Shown here in pieces: positions 49,901 to 60,892 of a DNA stretch of 64,000 nt. The first letter of the stretch is position 1, and each line of letters opens with the position of its first letter. Below the pieces are notes generated by a model. It was given only the letters and a program-made list of their open reading frames with translations. It ran no database searches and was not told where the DNA came from. Made by a program: the position numbers and the translations under genes. Location: positions 33,391,463 to 33,455,462 of the forward strand of contig JAFMSR010000001.1 of assembly GCA_022818135.1 (NCBI GenBank), given 5' to 3'. The stretch comes from Saxidomus purpurata. Lineage: Eukaryota; Mollusca; Bivalvia; Venerida; Veneridae.

Positions 49901-52900
49901 CATTGTTTTTGTAAAGTTCATTGTTTTTGTACAGATTATTGTATTAATTGCTAGACTTTTCCTATAAAAGTAAGAGCTATTTCATATAACACAGTGCTCG
50001 AGTTTCGACCGCTGACACTAAACTACTAAAGTGTGGCTCCACAGCACCCTCTATATTACCAATTATCACCTCATTTGTAGGATTTCTACAAATAACACTT
50101 CCACAGTACCTCGAAAATAAGGACATATAATAGATAAAAACGAAAACGGAATGAATGGTATCAAAGAGAATTTACTGGTACCTATTGTTGCCATAGCCAC
50201 TTAAACCCAACATTTTCGGCCCGCACGTATGATGTATGCTAGAGTTTTTTAACATGTAATAGAAAGAATGAAAGCTGGTTAAAAATCCAGCAAGATAACT
50301 GAGATGACATGCACCTGAATAAATCAGTAAACACCATAGGAAATATTGAACTTTATTCTGAAATGTGTCTCGTCTCAAAATATACAATTTAGAATTTACA
50401 CAAATGAACCCTACACTAGGCCTAACATAAACCACCTCAACACGTGTGCAGCTTGACCAGGAAAGGTTACCTGATGGGGCCAGCCTTCTCCTTGCTCTAT
50501 ACAACAAACTGCCATTCAATTATACCTCAAAACACGGAACTCTGGGTAGAGTGATTGTTCATAGTCCGGTTCAGTTTTGATGAAATGTTCGAACGTGAAA
50601 CTGTAGATCATGGCACAGTAAACATTATTCGATATACGATTTTTCAAAACGGCAATCGAATCCAAAGTGTTTGATCGTTGATATATCGATATCATTTGAA
50701 TCGATTACATCCCTAACCACAGGTAAGGAAATGATAAATGCTTGGTAGCCATGTTTTCTGACCTTTAACATCTCTTGCATTGTCATCGTAGACAATGCCA
50801 TAATAATCTTTCCTTTGAAATACCGTATATCGGGGTTTTTTCGCGTGTGTCTAATTTTCGCTATATTCGCAAGCAGTGAAAATCGCGAACTTTAGAATCA
50901 GCAAAAATTTAGTACAACATTTCGCGAAATTGTAAGTTCCGCATGCGTGTTATACATGTATCACGTTTAGCACGTTATCTAACATGAACTGTATAATTAT
51001 CATATTAAATAAGGTGTCAGTTCTTTACCTTACTTACCTGAATACTAACCTCTAAAGATAATTGAGCATTAAAACAGAACAATCTCCGTGAAAGTGCGAA
51101 TTTCAAAATCATTATCAATGTGCCATAAATACCATTCATTCAATGAACATACATGATGTATAACTATGTATTGTTTATTTTAGCCAGCAAATAAAACAAG
51201 CGGATCAGTTCGAGATACCGGTTTATAGCACTGTCACAAAGAAATTTACTTTCACTTATAAAACGTTGTCCCCCCTTAGTAAAAAATCGCGAAAATTAGA
51301 AGCGCTAAAATATATATATAACAGCCAAAAACTTGACTTACCTGACAGAATCTGATGTTTGTATATGATACAGCTTGGGCCTGTAAGGCAGTCATACTTG
51401 AGCCATGCTCACCATGTACTATCAGTAATGGTTTAGACCTGAAATAAACAAAGTATAGCCATTGCAATATACTGGTAGACAAAAGCCTTCTTCAAGTTAA
51501 TGATGGAACTGATATCTTGTAACTATTTGGGGGAAGTCTCTTTGAAAATGACTTAATTATTGTAAAATTTTATATCTATGCCACTGAGAAATAGCAAGTG
51601 AACAAAATTTTACACAGAATTTCAAACAAAAACCACCTTTACAATGAATGCAACATGACATTACAAATTGGGAATTTTATGCGATGAATTCGCACCAATA
51701 AATCTACTAACTACAGAAGAAACATGTATGTTTCACCCTGACAATACAAGACAGATATAAAATGTAATATAATTCCAGATAAAAGAGGCTGTACCGGAGG
51801 TGAGGCGGGTACTGCTTCATCAACCAGGATATATCAAACATGAAGTTGAACTGAAATATAAACAGAAACAAACTGGGCTGCATTATTTTGCACATATTTC
51901 AGACATAATGCTAAGATAAAATTGATCAATTGTTATAAAATAAAAAATTCAAATAATCAACCAACCAATTAATGAAAGAACTAATCAGTCTAACAGATAA
52001 GCCTGCAGACTTGCACGGTTCTGTGCAAGAGGAAAAAATCACCCCGCAGTTATATCTCAGCAGGTATCCTAATATTAGTGACCCCTTGACCAATTTATCA
52101 GACATAAAATGGCAGTAGTAATTTATAGCATCTAGAATATGAAACACATAAAGGTTGCACACAAATTTATTGAGAATTTGTTGAGGACGGTTTATTATTA
52201 CATTGATACTCTACTTTTCTTTACTGTCTTGTTTATAGAATATAATATTTACACAAAGTTCAACTAGATTAACAAAATAGATAAAAACAAAACATTCACC
52301 AACAGCTTTTAAGGTTATTGTTGTTGCTTTTTAAAATGAGTGTATTTTGTCTGCCGTTCATTTGTAATTTTTGATAGCAGGCACCAGCTAGACAATTAAG
52401 GTGCAAAATAAACCACAGCAAAAGTGTATACTAGGCACACAATTATTATATGTTTTGAATTGAAAATAAGTATTAAATGCTCTTCTTTTTTATATTAAAT
52501 ACAGATATGGTTAAATTTCAGACAGATTTGCATTTAAATGCTTTTAAAATTGCAATACAAATAGTTATCTGGAATTCTCCTCTATATATTGTCCAAACCT
52601 AAAACAAAATTTAAAAATGTCTGTTCTATGTGCTGCCACATTTAAGACTGTTACATTTGTAACTGAATTCTTTACAAAAGTTGTGACAACAAACAAAATG
52701 TATATGCTGACATCTAAGACATTTACAATCAGCCAGTTAACATAAAATGTATATGTATTTGTCTTTTGTTCTATAATTAATTTAAAATTTCATTGAAGCA
52801 AAACTTATATGTAAATATGTATGTCTCATAGACAATGAGATTTTCGCCAATATACAGTCTATATACAAAACAGATTAAAATAACAATTTTCAGCTTAAAC

Positions 52901-55900
52901 TTTTGAAATATTTAATTTTAATGTACTTTGTAAATAAACTAGATTCAAAACAGACGGATCAACTTACTATATTGAATCTATTTTTCACAAACGTCAAATT
53001 GAATATAAAACAGGCTTCATTTTCTGTCTTGTAAGGAAAAAATATACCTGTTGTTACCCGGTTATGTGAAAATTAATTGCTTCATAATTTATTGTAGTCT
53101 CTGGTAGTTACAGGAACGTGAAAAATATTAAAATACAACGCAATAAACACCTTTCTCTGACCATAGTGTAAAGGATGTTGATATCTTAAAAAGTAAGTCA
53201 TGCTTGTAGTTTCAAGTATGAAATACATGTGAAAGAACAAAAATATCCTATGGTCAAGCTCTGACCAGCAGGTATGCCTGTTCAGAACCATTTGCCAGGA
53301 AACCATGCTGAGGTGTTAACTGTTTTACTAATTTTATTGCTCTCATCAGGTTTTAGGGAATTTCTGCTTCTGGCAGGCTTATCTGTTAGACTGTAATGAA
53401 GAGGCGGTCAATTCGTACAATATCACTCTGATTGGGTAGAAATGTCTACTGTGAGAGTACTAGAGCATACCTGGCATGAGGCTGTTAGATTTCCCATACC
53501 ATCACTCAGGATATCTGAAATATGTCAAATCACCATGGTTACTGCATGTTAAACAGCAGAAAAAAAGTTTGAGCAGTTTTAGTAGCATGTCTTATGACAA
53601 AAAAAAAGAATGAAAACAAGAACATTTCAATAATCTCAAGAACTATTACATCAAAAGAGATTTTTTCTACGGCTGAAGTTTGAAAGAAAATGTGAACACA
53701 CAGTTAACATCAGTCTGTGCGTCACTTGGCTTACACTGTAAAAAGTCTTAAAACCAGTTCATTAAATATACCTTTGATATCCATGACATATGTAGAGTTG
53801 TACATGTCTGATATTCCGGAAACTTTGGTAAGGAAGAAACTGTATGGTTCTGCAAGTTTTAACTTCTCTTCTACCGTCTCTGGACTTCTGCCGAGCAAAC
53901 CTGGCCTCTTCACAACCCTACAGTCAGAGGTCGGTGAATGAGTTTTAACTTTTGATGTTGGAGGTATGTTTGACATTCCCTTAGAAGTTGAGGGTGACTC
54001 TGATCTTATTTTAGAGCTTAAAGGTGACTGCGACCTGACCTTTGACACTGAAGGTGATTCTGGTCTGACCTTTGATGTTAAAGATGACCCTGCCTTGACC
54101 TTTGACACCGACGGTGATTCTGACCTTACCTTGGTTACTGATGGACTCGGAGTGCCAGGCTTTACCTTTGATACTGAAGTAGTGGATTCTAATTTTGCTT
54201 TTTTACAAGCTGGAGGTGAAACTTCATCTGAAATATAAGGTAAGTCTCACTAACGGTCTCTGCAATTGATCTACTGCTTTAATCACTTTTTTGGAATGGC
54301 GAAACAATTATGCACATTTAATTCTTATACTGTAAATTAGGTATTTTTGTGTGACAAAACTTTTGCTATTTGAAAGTAGACAGACAGACAGACATAAGCG
54401 ATAATCAAAATTGCAAAAGGAGAATCCTCTTACTGTGAATCTATGTGAAATGAATTCTCATGAATATTTTTTTTTAATCAAAGACATGTTTGAAAGAATG
54501 GAATTTGAGAAAAATAGCAAAGATTAAACCTTCGCAAATTCATCCAAAATTCATTAGTTACTAGTACAAGTAAAATACAGACTATTGTAAGAAACAAAAA
54601 TCACCAATCGTACAGACAAATTCAAATACCTCCTGGATGACTGAATTCTTCAAAATGTGAAGGATTTTTCCTGTAACACTTCAGTCCATACTGACATGGC
54701 ACCTTTTTCTTCTTGGCACTGTTACTAGTGCTCTCGTTCAATATGTCCGTTACAGCTTTACGTAACTCCTGAGGCACTGGCGATCGAGAGTGCTTCCTCT
54801 TCAGACTAGACATTGGAGTGTCAGAATTCTCCTGTGATTTACGCTTCTTCAGGAATGATGTGCTGTCTACGGGTGTATGTGAATTAGAATCACCATTATG
54901 GAATGGTTTACTATAGTCTTTCTTGTGTGGTTTTTGTGAATAATGATGCTTATCTGTATTTACTAAATGTTTTACCGATTTAGATATTTCTTGCCTTAAT
55001 GAATCAGTTTCCTTAGTAATACCTGGAGAGTGTTTTGATTTGTGTTTCATTGCCTTCTCTTTCATGGCTTGTATTTTTCTCTTATTTTCTTCATATTCAT
55101 CACCTGATTCACTGTCTGTCATGTTTAAGAATTCATTCATAAATGTTTGCTTGTCTGTTTTTGTTCCACTGTTTGTTCCTGTCTCTGTTCTAACTTTCTG
55201 TGGTGTTTTATCAATCTTATTATCTCCCCTGCTTGTACAAACTTTATTATCTCCCTTGTACTTGCTTCTTACTGGTTCCCTGCTGCAAGTGTCTGAGTCT
55301 GACTCACTGTCAGAAATGTCATGTATCTTACTCTGACATTTCTTCATTGATGCTCCACCAGAAATGGGCTCAATTCTCTTCTCTCTCACTGAAATAACAT
55401 TCACAGGTCTTTTGTGTGCATATAATACCTGAATTTAATACTGTTTTATAAACTAAAATTGCTTTTTTGTATTTAATCCTGTCAGGAAATGTTCATTTCA
55501 GTTCTTTACATAGCTCAGCTGAATGAGCTGAAGGTGCATTAAAATTTCTGTCAAGAATAATTCTTGCTGCACGCTTTTGGAATTCTAAAATAGAGTCTGG
55601 AAGTTCATCACTGCAGTTATCAGATATAGTTCAACAATAATCAAGATGGGGTAGAATATAAGCATTGGAAAAAGTTTTCAGAATGTATTTTAGGAAAGGT
55701 TTTATTCGAAACAGAAAATACAGATAAGAATAACATATTTTTTTAGGATTTGCTCAGCTTGGGTCTTTCCAATTTAGATACTGATCAGCATGAACTTCTA
55801 ATAGTTTTTCAGTAGAAAAATGGAATTTAAAGTTTGCCAATCAATTGACCTGATTACTAAGTTACATATTACCCTGTATCTGATTTGTTGGTTGATCATC

Positions 55901-55990
55901 AAAGAGATCTGCAGAGTTTGGTCTCTCATCATCATCTGGTGGCAATGTCTCATCTGAGTCCGGTTCAACAGTCTCGTCAGAATCAGACAT
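37913..55990 (-). CDS. TDP1: Tyrosyl-DNA phosphodiesterase 1 with N-terminal PBZ finger (15 exons)
   Basis: Exons, 5' to 3' on the - strand: 55990-55873, 55388-54630, 54227-53772, 53514-53471, 51850-51795, 51438-51342, 45916-45882, 45243-45151, 44846-44679, 43951-43690, 42963-42848, 42177-42070, 39436-39334, 39042-38937, 37992-37913. They total 2601 nt (866 residues) with consistent phases. TDP1 hydrolyses 3'-phosphotyrosyl bonds, removing trapped topoisomerase I from DNA. The catalytic core starts near residue 418 ([13 protein letters not shown]). The two HKN motifs are His521-Lys523-Asn541 and His750-Lys752-Asn773, with the same spacing as in human TDP1. [12 protein letters not shown] and [10 protein letters not shown] are also conserved. 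The N-terminus is acidic ([14 protein letters not shown]), then basic, with a PBZ finger (Cys271, Cys277, His284, His290, ending HPGD at 290-293). Residues 312-391 are a 10-residue [14 protein letters not shown] repeat. Intron 12 begins inside a 27-bp array. Confidence 0.95.
38330..38700 (+). repeat. MITE-like interspersed repeat, copy A
   Basis: This starts AAAGGGACATACCCTAT and ends ATAGGGAGCGCCCCTTT, which are imperfect inverse copies (13 of 17). A related copy lies at 59065-59395: both share CCCTATAACTAATG-like starts, CAAACTAAATAA, GGTTCTTCTTTAA and a TTCATTGAA..ACATAAT block. It lies in TDP1 intron 14. Confidence 0.55.
39818..40650. mobile_element. 833-bp element with 11-bp inverted ends and internal tandem units
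   Basis: The ends TGTCGAGCCGC and GCGGCTCGACA are exact inverse copies. Inside, four units containing AACATTTGTGCCAAGTTACA start at 40031, 40187, 40356 and 40514 (spacing 156-169). Each is accompanied by CTAAGTGTGACCTTGACCTT. It has no coding sequence. It lies in TDP1 intron 12 next to the 27-bp array. Confidence 0.7.
40832..42083. repeat. 27-bp tandem array (about 46 copies) built from a TDP1 exon-intron boundary
   Basis: On the + strand the unit is GTTTTACCTTGTGACAATAT followed by ACATAAT. On the TDP1 strand it reads TATATTGTCACAAG, then GTAAAACATTATG. The first part is the last 14 bases of TDP1 exon 12 and the second is the first 13 bases of intron 12. The period is 27 bp, so every frame stays open; the long [13 protein letters not shown] frames on both strands are artefacts of the repeat. 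Three unit variants (ATAC, AAAC, AAGC before ATAATG) are intermixed. Copies near the exon carry CTCGTG instead of CTTGTG, and the far end is more degenerate. Confidence 0.97.
42459..42650 (+). mobile_element. tRNA-derived SINE, family member 2
   Basis: The A box (GTAGAGGTTAAGGTG) and B box (GGTTCGAGCCCC) are well kept and are followed by an ACCGGGGTCACCA-like tRNA end. The body ends GAATGACACTATAAGCTG, then AAATAAGTTAGTATAA, matching the tail of the SINE at 20614. It lies in TDP1 intron 11. Confidence 0.75.
45640..45878. repeat. ~47-bp tandem repeat abutting the exon 7 splice donor of TDP1
   Basis: About five units of ATTTCTAATGTGTAATCAAA then GGTCAAGGTCATT, becoming more diverged away from the exon. 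The last unit ends four bases from the GTAAGT donor of TDP1 exon 7 (on the - strand). AGGTCAAGGTCA is two direct nuclear-receptor half-sites, which may be coincidence. Confidence 0.65.
45955..46506. repeat. Interspersed repeat with GCGACCAC / AGAGACCAC words
   Basis: The left part reads CCTTGCGACCACCTGAGT, AAGCGACATCC and GCGACCACTTTATATTCC. The right part reads CTAAGAGACCACCTG, CTTAAGAGACCAAC and GTGTGGTCGATTAAAATAG. This looks like a MITE family with long imperfect inverse ends, in TDP1 intron 6. It is recognised by pattern only. Confidence 0.45.
47481..48704 (+). CDS. B-box/NHL-repeat protein (TRIM2/3/71-like, no RING), nested in a TDP1 intron
   Basis: This is an intronless 407-residue protein on the strand opposite TDP1, inside TDP1 intron 6. 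Residues 40-80 form a B-box zinc finger: Cys40, Cys43, Cys56, Cys59, Cys64, Cys67, His71, His80. There is no RING domain before it and only a short linker after it, without a clear long coiled coil. From about 155 to the end the sequence fits NHL-type beta-propeller strands ([48 protein letters not shown]). Molluscs carry many TRIM56/TRIM71-like genes of this form, by family knowledge. Without a RING it is unlikely to be an E3 ligase by itself, so a binding or scaffold role is more probable. The start at 47481 follows ACAATT and is the only sensible ATG. Confidence 0.88.
   Translation: MAFSVPTPVFSKGVRRYVNVQRKDPQKAEGKFKPSTDLFCSRCIKNGLITEAYGFCKVCRDFLCTKCVSKHESTLLTLNHGVIVGDEMLARYHHAMRKDKKQSRSMSRNYLDMLADGRASFHYEEIPETISVTETPEIKDVAFIKEPKVRVSSDVMKCFICACVVYPDGKIVLADANNKTLKLFNKHFNNLFVFHMKKEPWDMCKAINIDQDLFVTENKVQGIHQMKVGREIQYVFTVKVNGECFGITSWKGGVAVSVKNDGKFSIKLLDQFGNLHRNIEDRFEGQLRLLSPWYLTSITKGRHLLISDAGSGTVSCIDVDDGIVFICKDRKALRDPRNITSDDEDNIYVVEYESDTVHYLSPHGEDQGVVLCAKDGLNNPCGIAFHDGMLFIQAKMDSNFLQVYDLK
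48948..49640. repeat. Interspersed repeat with internal degenerate units
   Basis: This begins ACACAAGAGCTGGCAGTACG and ends TTCGAAAAGTCGAGTTAAAA. It contains three loosely repeated blocks with CTTGACAGAGTT and TTTCAAAG(C/T)A(A/G)TA. I recall this layout from bivalve genomes. It lies in TDP1 intron 6. Confidence 0.4.
50526..50715 (+). mobile_element. Truncated second copy of the hAT-type MITE
   Basis: This matches the right half of the element at 21227-21644: GGAACTCTGGGTAGAGTGAT, TTCGAACGTGAAACTGTAGA, CGATTTTTCAAAACGGCAAT and the terminal AATCGATTACATCCCTA. The left half is missing. Confidence 0.8.
50820..51315. repeat. TTTTCGC-rich inverted repeat (MITE-like)
   Basis: The left end TTTTTTCGCGTGTGTCTAAT then TTTCGC is loosely mirrored at the right by AAAAAATCGCGAAAATTAGA then AGCG. 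Similar TTTTCGC/TTCGCGAA words occur at 8915-9060. It lies between TDP1 exons 6 and 7. Confidence 0.45.
51851..53470. other. TDP1 intron 4
   Basis: This is AT-rich intron sequence between exons 4 and 5. I see no gene or clear repeat here. Confidence 0.6.
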
Positions 55991-58900
55991 TTTTCTGGAA
56001 GGAAAAACTGCTCCAGTATAAAGTATATTTTAAGTAGAACAAGTGTGTGTCTTTCTCTCCTTTATTAATCTTATACCTGAATCTGTGCCTGCACCAAGGA
56101 TTCACAGGAGCTGGAACCAATGGGGCTGCGTGTTTCTGCATCCTTTGTTCAAATTACATCAAGGATCACCACTAAATGTGATAAGTCATCCCCCCAACCT
56201 GAATGTGCAAGGACCCGATTGGAACAAAATTATGATCGCAAAAATGGAGGACTGACGGTTGATATTTTTATCTCCGTGTAAGCATTTTCACCTGGTAAGT
56301 AGTTTTACATGAATATTTTTGGCAAATGATTACGCCGATTCTGCCCTACTGTTTACTGTATATGCTTCACTCGGTTTTTTATTTCAAGTTCGTAGGTAGA
56401 GGAATAAAAGTTATTGAAACAAAACCTTTGACAGGTCATTTGTTTACACATGTCAAAGGCAAATTTTCTTGCTTGCAGTGTGCTTTTCTACGTGATCATA
56501 CACTGAAAATCTCGCTTAAAGTGAAGCAGCAACCGCTTAACATGCTTAACGTCCTACCCCCTGGAAACTCTTTAACCCTCCCAAAATGATCTGCCCCTGC
56601 AAATATACTGTCACAATGTGCACAAACACATATAAATAACTGCAATTAAATGGGAAGGGGGTCCAAGTTTCATGTGACTCTGATCGAAACAGGCAATACC
56701 TGTGAACCCTACCATTTCTTGTGGTATACTACCGGAATTCAAAGAGAAAAATAATCTCTCACCTGGAGATGCCATTCTACCGTAAATTAGCAATTATGAT
56801 CAAATTGACCTTTAACCCAGAATGTAAACAAATTATTGACTGGTTTGCCAATTTGTGCAGACTGATTTATTTATCAATATCTCAACTTAATCGTATACAG
56901 GTCTGCTTCCATGTGTTTCTTGATTGCATTTTGTCACGGTCCATGATTTTGTGTATGTCAGCTTTGGGGATTAAATTGTTAACTGGTGTCTGTACTCATC
57001 AGGGGTCATAACATAATCGATGATGGCTAAGATTAATGAGTGCCAGGTAAATAGGCAGAGTGGAAAATCCTATTCCATAAAATTTATTAATCACAAGATG
57101 TAAACAGATCAGACAACGGGTATAAAACAAGGCTGGAAAATAAAGATAGTTTAACTATTATCTTGCAATATTTCTAGATCGATTTTCATTTTTTATTCAC
57201 AATTTAAGAATTCATGATTACCAAGATACTATTTTAGATATATTTTTATTTCTATACGCATATTTTAAAATCTTACTTTCACTTCATGGATAATTATATT
57301 GTGAAAAGAAAGTGAAAGTAGATTTAAAAATGCTATGATTGAAAACAGATGTTTAAAGCTGCTTTTCAATGTCATTTGTGACTATAAGCTCAGGCGCATG
57401 GACGAGTAAAAATCTCCCGCAAAAATTGCCAATCTCCCTCATTTTTAGGACAAGTCTCCCTCATTTCTATCAAAAATGGTTCACAGGTATGAAACAGGCT
57501 GATGAAATTGCCTGAACGGGCTTTTGAAAATCAGCTTTTTTTTCAGATTTCATCAGCCTCATCCAAGCTGTGGCAAAATGTATAAAACCCCTTTCTGCCC
57601 TTTAAAATATTCAAAACAGTACATAAGACAGGTGAGTGGTGAGTCTGTAAACCGGAGGTTATTAATGAGAAAATATGCATCTTACCAGTTTTGATGAAAG
57701 TTTGCTCACCCTGGTGTAACAGCCTGACAGCTGAACAAGCAAAAAATTAAATAAAGGGAAGCAACTCCCGATTAGGTATCCAAACACCACGAGTCACTGT
57801 ACGGTACGTTCCGTGTTACCGTAGGCATTGAATTTTTATTGATGATATTGCAAGTTTTATAGTATTAATTTTTGATACTTAAAAAGTTGGCTTAAAATGA
57901 TATAATTGTTCAAAGTGACCATCATAGATTTTAGAAAGACATTAATCAATTATTTATATTCCGTATTCTAGTCAAAACATAAATACCAACCTTCTCTGTT
58001 GGGTATCATTTCCTTTAAGGTAGATGTTGCTCGTCAGGTACCCAGAGGCATTTTAAAAACTGCCATCTATATGCTGGTGATCTCATGCTCTCATGCTCAA
58101 AAGACCATGCATCAAATGCCACTTACAGTATGCAGCAAACTGCAAACATGCTTTCAGCATGGACAGAAGATTAACTTACGTACATACAGAAAATTCCTGT
58201 ACATATTCTATTCACACTGTCTTGGTACCATCGAGATAAAGGAAATTCATGTGACTGAAGTGGAATAGTCTACATATTAAGATGTAACCTTCAACAGACG
58301 ACTTATATGGAAACCCAATCTAGTATAAGCTGATACTATGGCTCACATATGCTAACCATACTCAGGAAGTTAACTGGCACCAACTGGGGTGCAAATAATA
58401 TATATACAAAAATCTAACAACAGAAATATACATTAAACAAGGTCCTGTGACCCATATTTATTATTTAGTGAAACTATTTTCTTCCTCTTGTTTGTAAACT
58501 TGCAAAAGATTATTCAATTTAAACGCCTCGTCTGTGCTTTTAGTTTATCTCTATTTGGCTCCAATTATAATATAAGGCTTCAAGTTATTTACATTCTTCC
58601 TAGACTAGCATTTTATAACTTACTTATATTATTTTTACTTATCCGTCACAATCCAAATAAGTCATTTGGTCTACTTATCTCGGGCTTTTATTTACTGAAT
58701 TATAAGCTAAAGCTTCAGTTTACTTTTTACAGAAATGTACATGCATCTTAGTTCATTTGCTTATGTCAATATCAGCCAATCTCGCCTCGGGCTCTAAAAA
58801 AGCCCATCTTTAGTACGTGCACATATCATGTTGACCATTAATGTACTCCTGCCAAGTTAGATTAAGTAAGACAATGTTTCTGTTTAACAGACAAAATAGA

Positions 58901-59064
58901 CTGAGCTAGGTAATTTACAGTCTTGTGTATAGTTTGGGTTGTGTCCATTACGAGGCCGATAAAGCTAATTGTTTATGAATAGTTGTTAGTAATGACAATG
59001 TGTTTTCTTTTATGAGAATTTTACATTGTATGATTATCTCTATGTTAATTCTAGCTTGCAGTTA

Positions 59065-59395
59065 TTTTAAAGTACCCTATAACTGATGTCAAACTAAATA
59101 ATCCCAAAACATAAAGAATCAAATTTGTGGAAGTATTCTAACTAACCTAAAAGTTGCCTAATTGGTCTGATTACCGATAAAATAGGGTTTAAAGTATGTT
59201 TAGTATCGTATTCCATATAATTATTTATTTTAAGTTAATGGGTGGATGATTTATTACCGGCCACTACTACTATTACTCGTGATAAATGGGTTTGTCGCCA
59301 TTGGTTCTTCTTTAAGTATTATTGATATCGTTCATTGAACACATAATCGATATTTGGATATAATTTGCTGATATAGGGAGGTGCCCTTTTAAATT
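59065..59395 (+). repeat. MITE-like interspersed repeat, copy B
   Basis: This shares with copy A (38330-38700) the words CCCTATAACT, CAAACTAAATAA, TGGAAGTATT, CCTAAAAGTT and TGGTTCTTCTTTAA, and the final GATATAGGGAG...GCCC. Same orientation. Confidence 0.55.
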
Positions 59396-60114
59396 ATAAA
59401 TTAGATCTGACCCAACACAATAATGTTACTCGATCCCATTTTATAGGTTGAAACCGGGCAACTACGGTACTCTGTTAATTACGTTTGTCTTTAATTGATA
59501 TTGTGTGTAACTGGATTTTATATCTGACCTGGATGTTAGCAAAGTAGCACCACCGTATAGTAGCATGTAATGATGTTCAGTATAAACCTTTATTTGTTTA
59601 TTCTCGATTGCGAAGTAACTTCTTACTACTTTGAATAATTTATGTTCCTGTGTCCACATTTATTTACCCCTTTTTTGCAAGCGGTCTTTTCTGTAAACTT
59701 CTTACAATATTTCAATTTTTAGAGTTTATTACTCTGAAATTATATACTTAACGCCACGGCTTGAATGAACCTAGAGCACACAGCACCTTACTACATGTAA
59801 TGATTTACAGCGCATAAACTGGAATCAACTACTCCAGTTCGATTGCATGTCACAACCCCAGAATACTTGACAGTAACATTCACTTTCTGAACACTGACGT
59901 CAACAAACCGTATATATTACTACCAGAAAGGCATCATGTGCTAATGTTATCTTGTTCATGTCACTTAACATTTATTTTAATAATGAAGACGCAGAAAGTT
60001 CAAAAGCATTAGTTTAGTTTATACTTATTATTTTATCGAGAAAGGCAACTTTGTACTTTAACCTCATATCTTGTACCATCGCCGTCACTATAAAGCTGTA
60101 TTTCATTTTAATAA

Positions 60115-60200
60115 TGAGAGACAAGCAAGGGAGCTACTGGTACCATTTTTACGTCTTTGGTATGACGCGGCCAGGGAGCGAAACCATGACCTCCCTTTAG
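60115..60200 (-). mobile_element. Antisense fragment of the 20614-type SINE
   Basis: GCTACTGGTACCATTTTTAC then GTCTTTGGTATGACGCGGCC is the inverse of the body of the SINE at 20650-20695. The head and tail are missing. Confidence 0.65.
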
Positions 60201-60892
60201 GTTGATATAACATAACGGGATATTACATCTAGATCAGTCTGTCTTGTTTTTTCTATGTAACTCCCGAGTAAATGCAAATTAAAACGTTCCCATTATTTTC
60301 GCTAGCACTGCCTTATTCTACATTTTAAGTGACAAAGATCTCTGTATGAGTTGTTTAACGTAGGTTCTTACTACGTATTTGTTTTACTACGACAGTAACT
60401 TAAGATTTTTTTCATTTTTTTAAAGCTATACTGTATACATTGTACAACCATGCCGTCAATTAGAAACTCACGGCATCAATATTTACGAATTTTTAGAATC
60501 TGTTTCCGTCGTACTTGTAATATTTTATCAAAGCATGACGTGCAAACTACAGGTAAACAAAAGTGTGTGGTGACCGCTTGGACAGGAACATGAGGAAGTA
60601 TAGACGGTATCGGTATAAGGAAATGTTAAAAACAATGTCAGAAACCATGTTAGTCGTGTTTAACACGTTCGTCTCCCCCATCATTATTAATTGTTAGTTG
60701 TTTATCGACACGCTGATACACGACAATGGCATTTATTCAATCTCTTTTAAATCATATTCATTAATTTACAGCAGTACTTTTTGCTGGACGGAGAATAGAG
60801 CGGGCCTGAGAAAAACAGTGATTTAACCGCTGTAGTGTTTCACGTCTACAGCTAAAGTACTTTCTTTTTGGATTTGTTTCTATTGTATCGTC

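Larger units (their letters stand above)
55991..60892. other. Intergenic region between divergent TDP1 and secreted-protein genes
   Basis: No coding exon was recognised. It should hold both promoters. Visible repeats are a MITE-like copy at 59065-59395 (related to 38330-38700) and an antisense SINE fragment at 60115-60200. A CTCCCTCATTT doublet lies at 57432-57463. Open frames here are short and without domain signals. Confidence 0.5.

Noticed and set aside
53966..54238. + strand frame rich in Asp/Leu ([15 protein letters not shown])
   Set aside because: It is the antisense of the SKVRSESPS coding repeat in TDP1 exon 3.
55040..55336. + strand hydrophobic frame of 98 codons
   Set aside because: It is the antisense of TDP1 exon 2.
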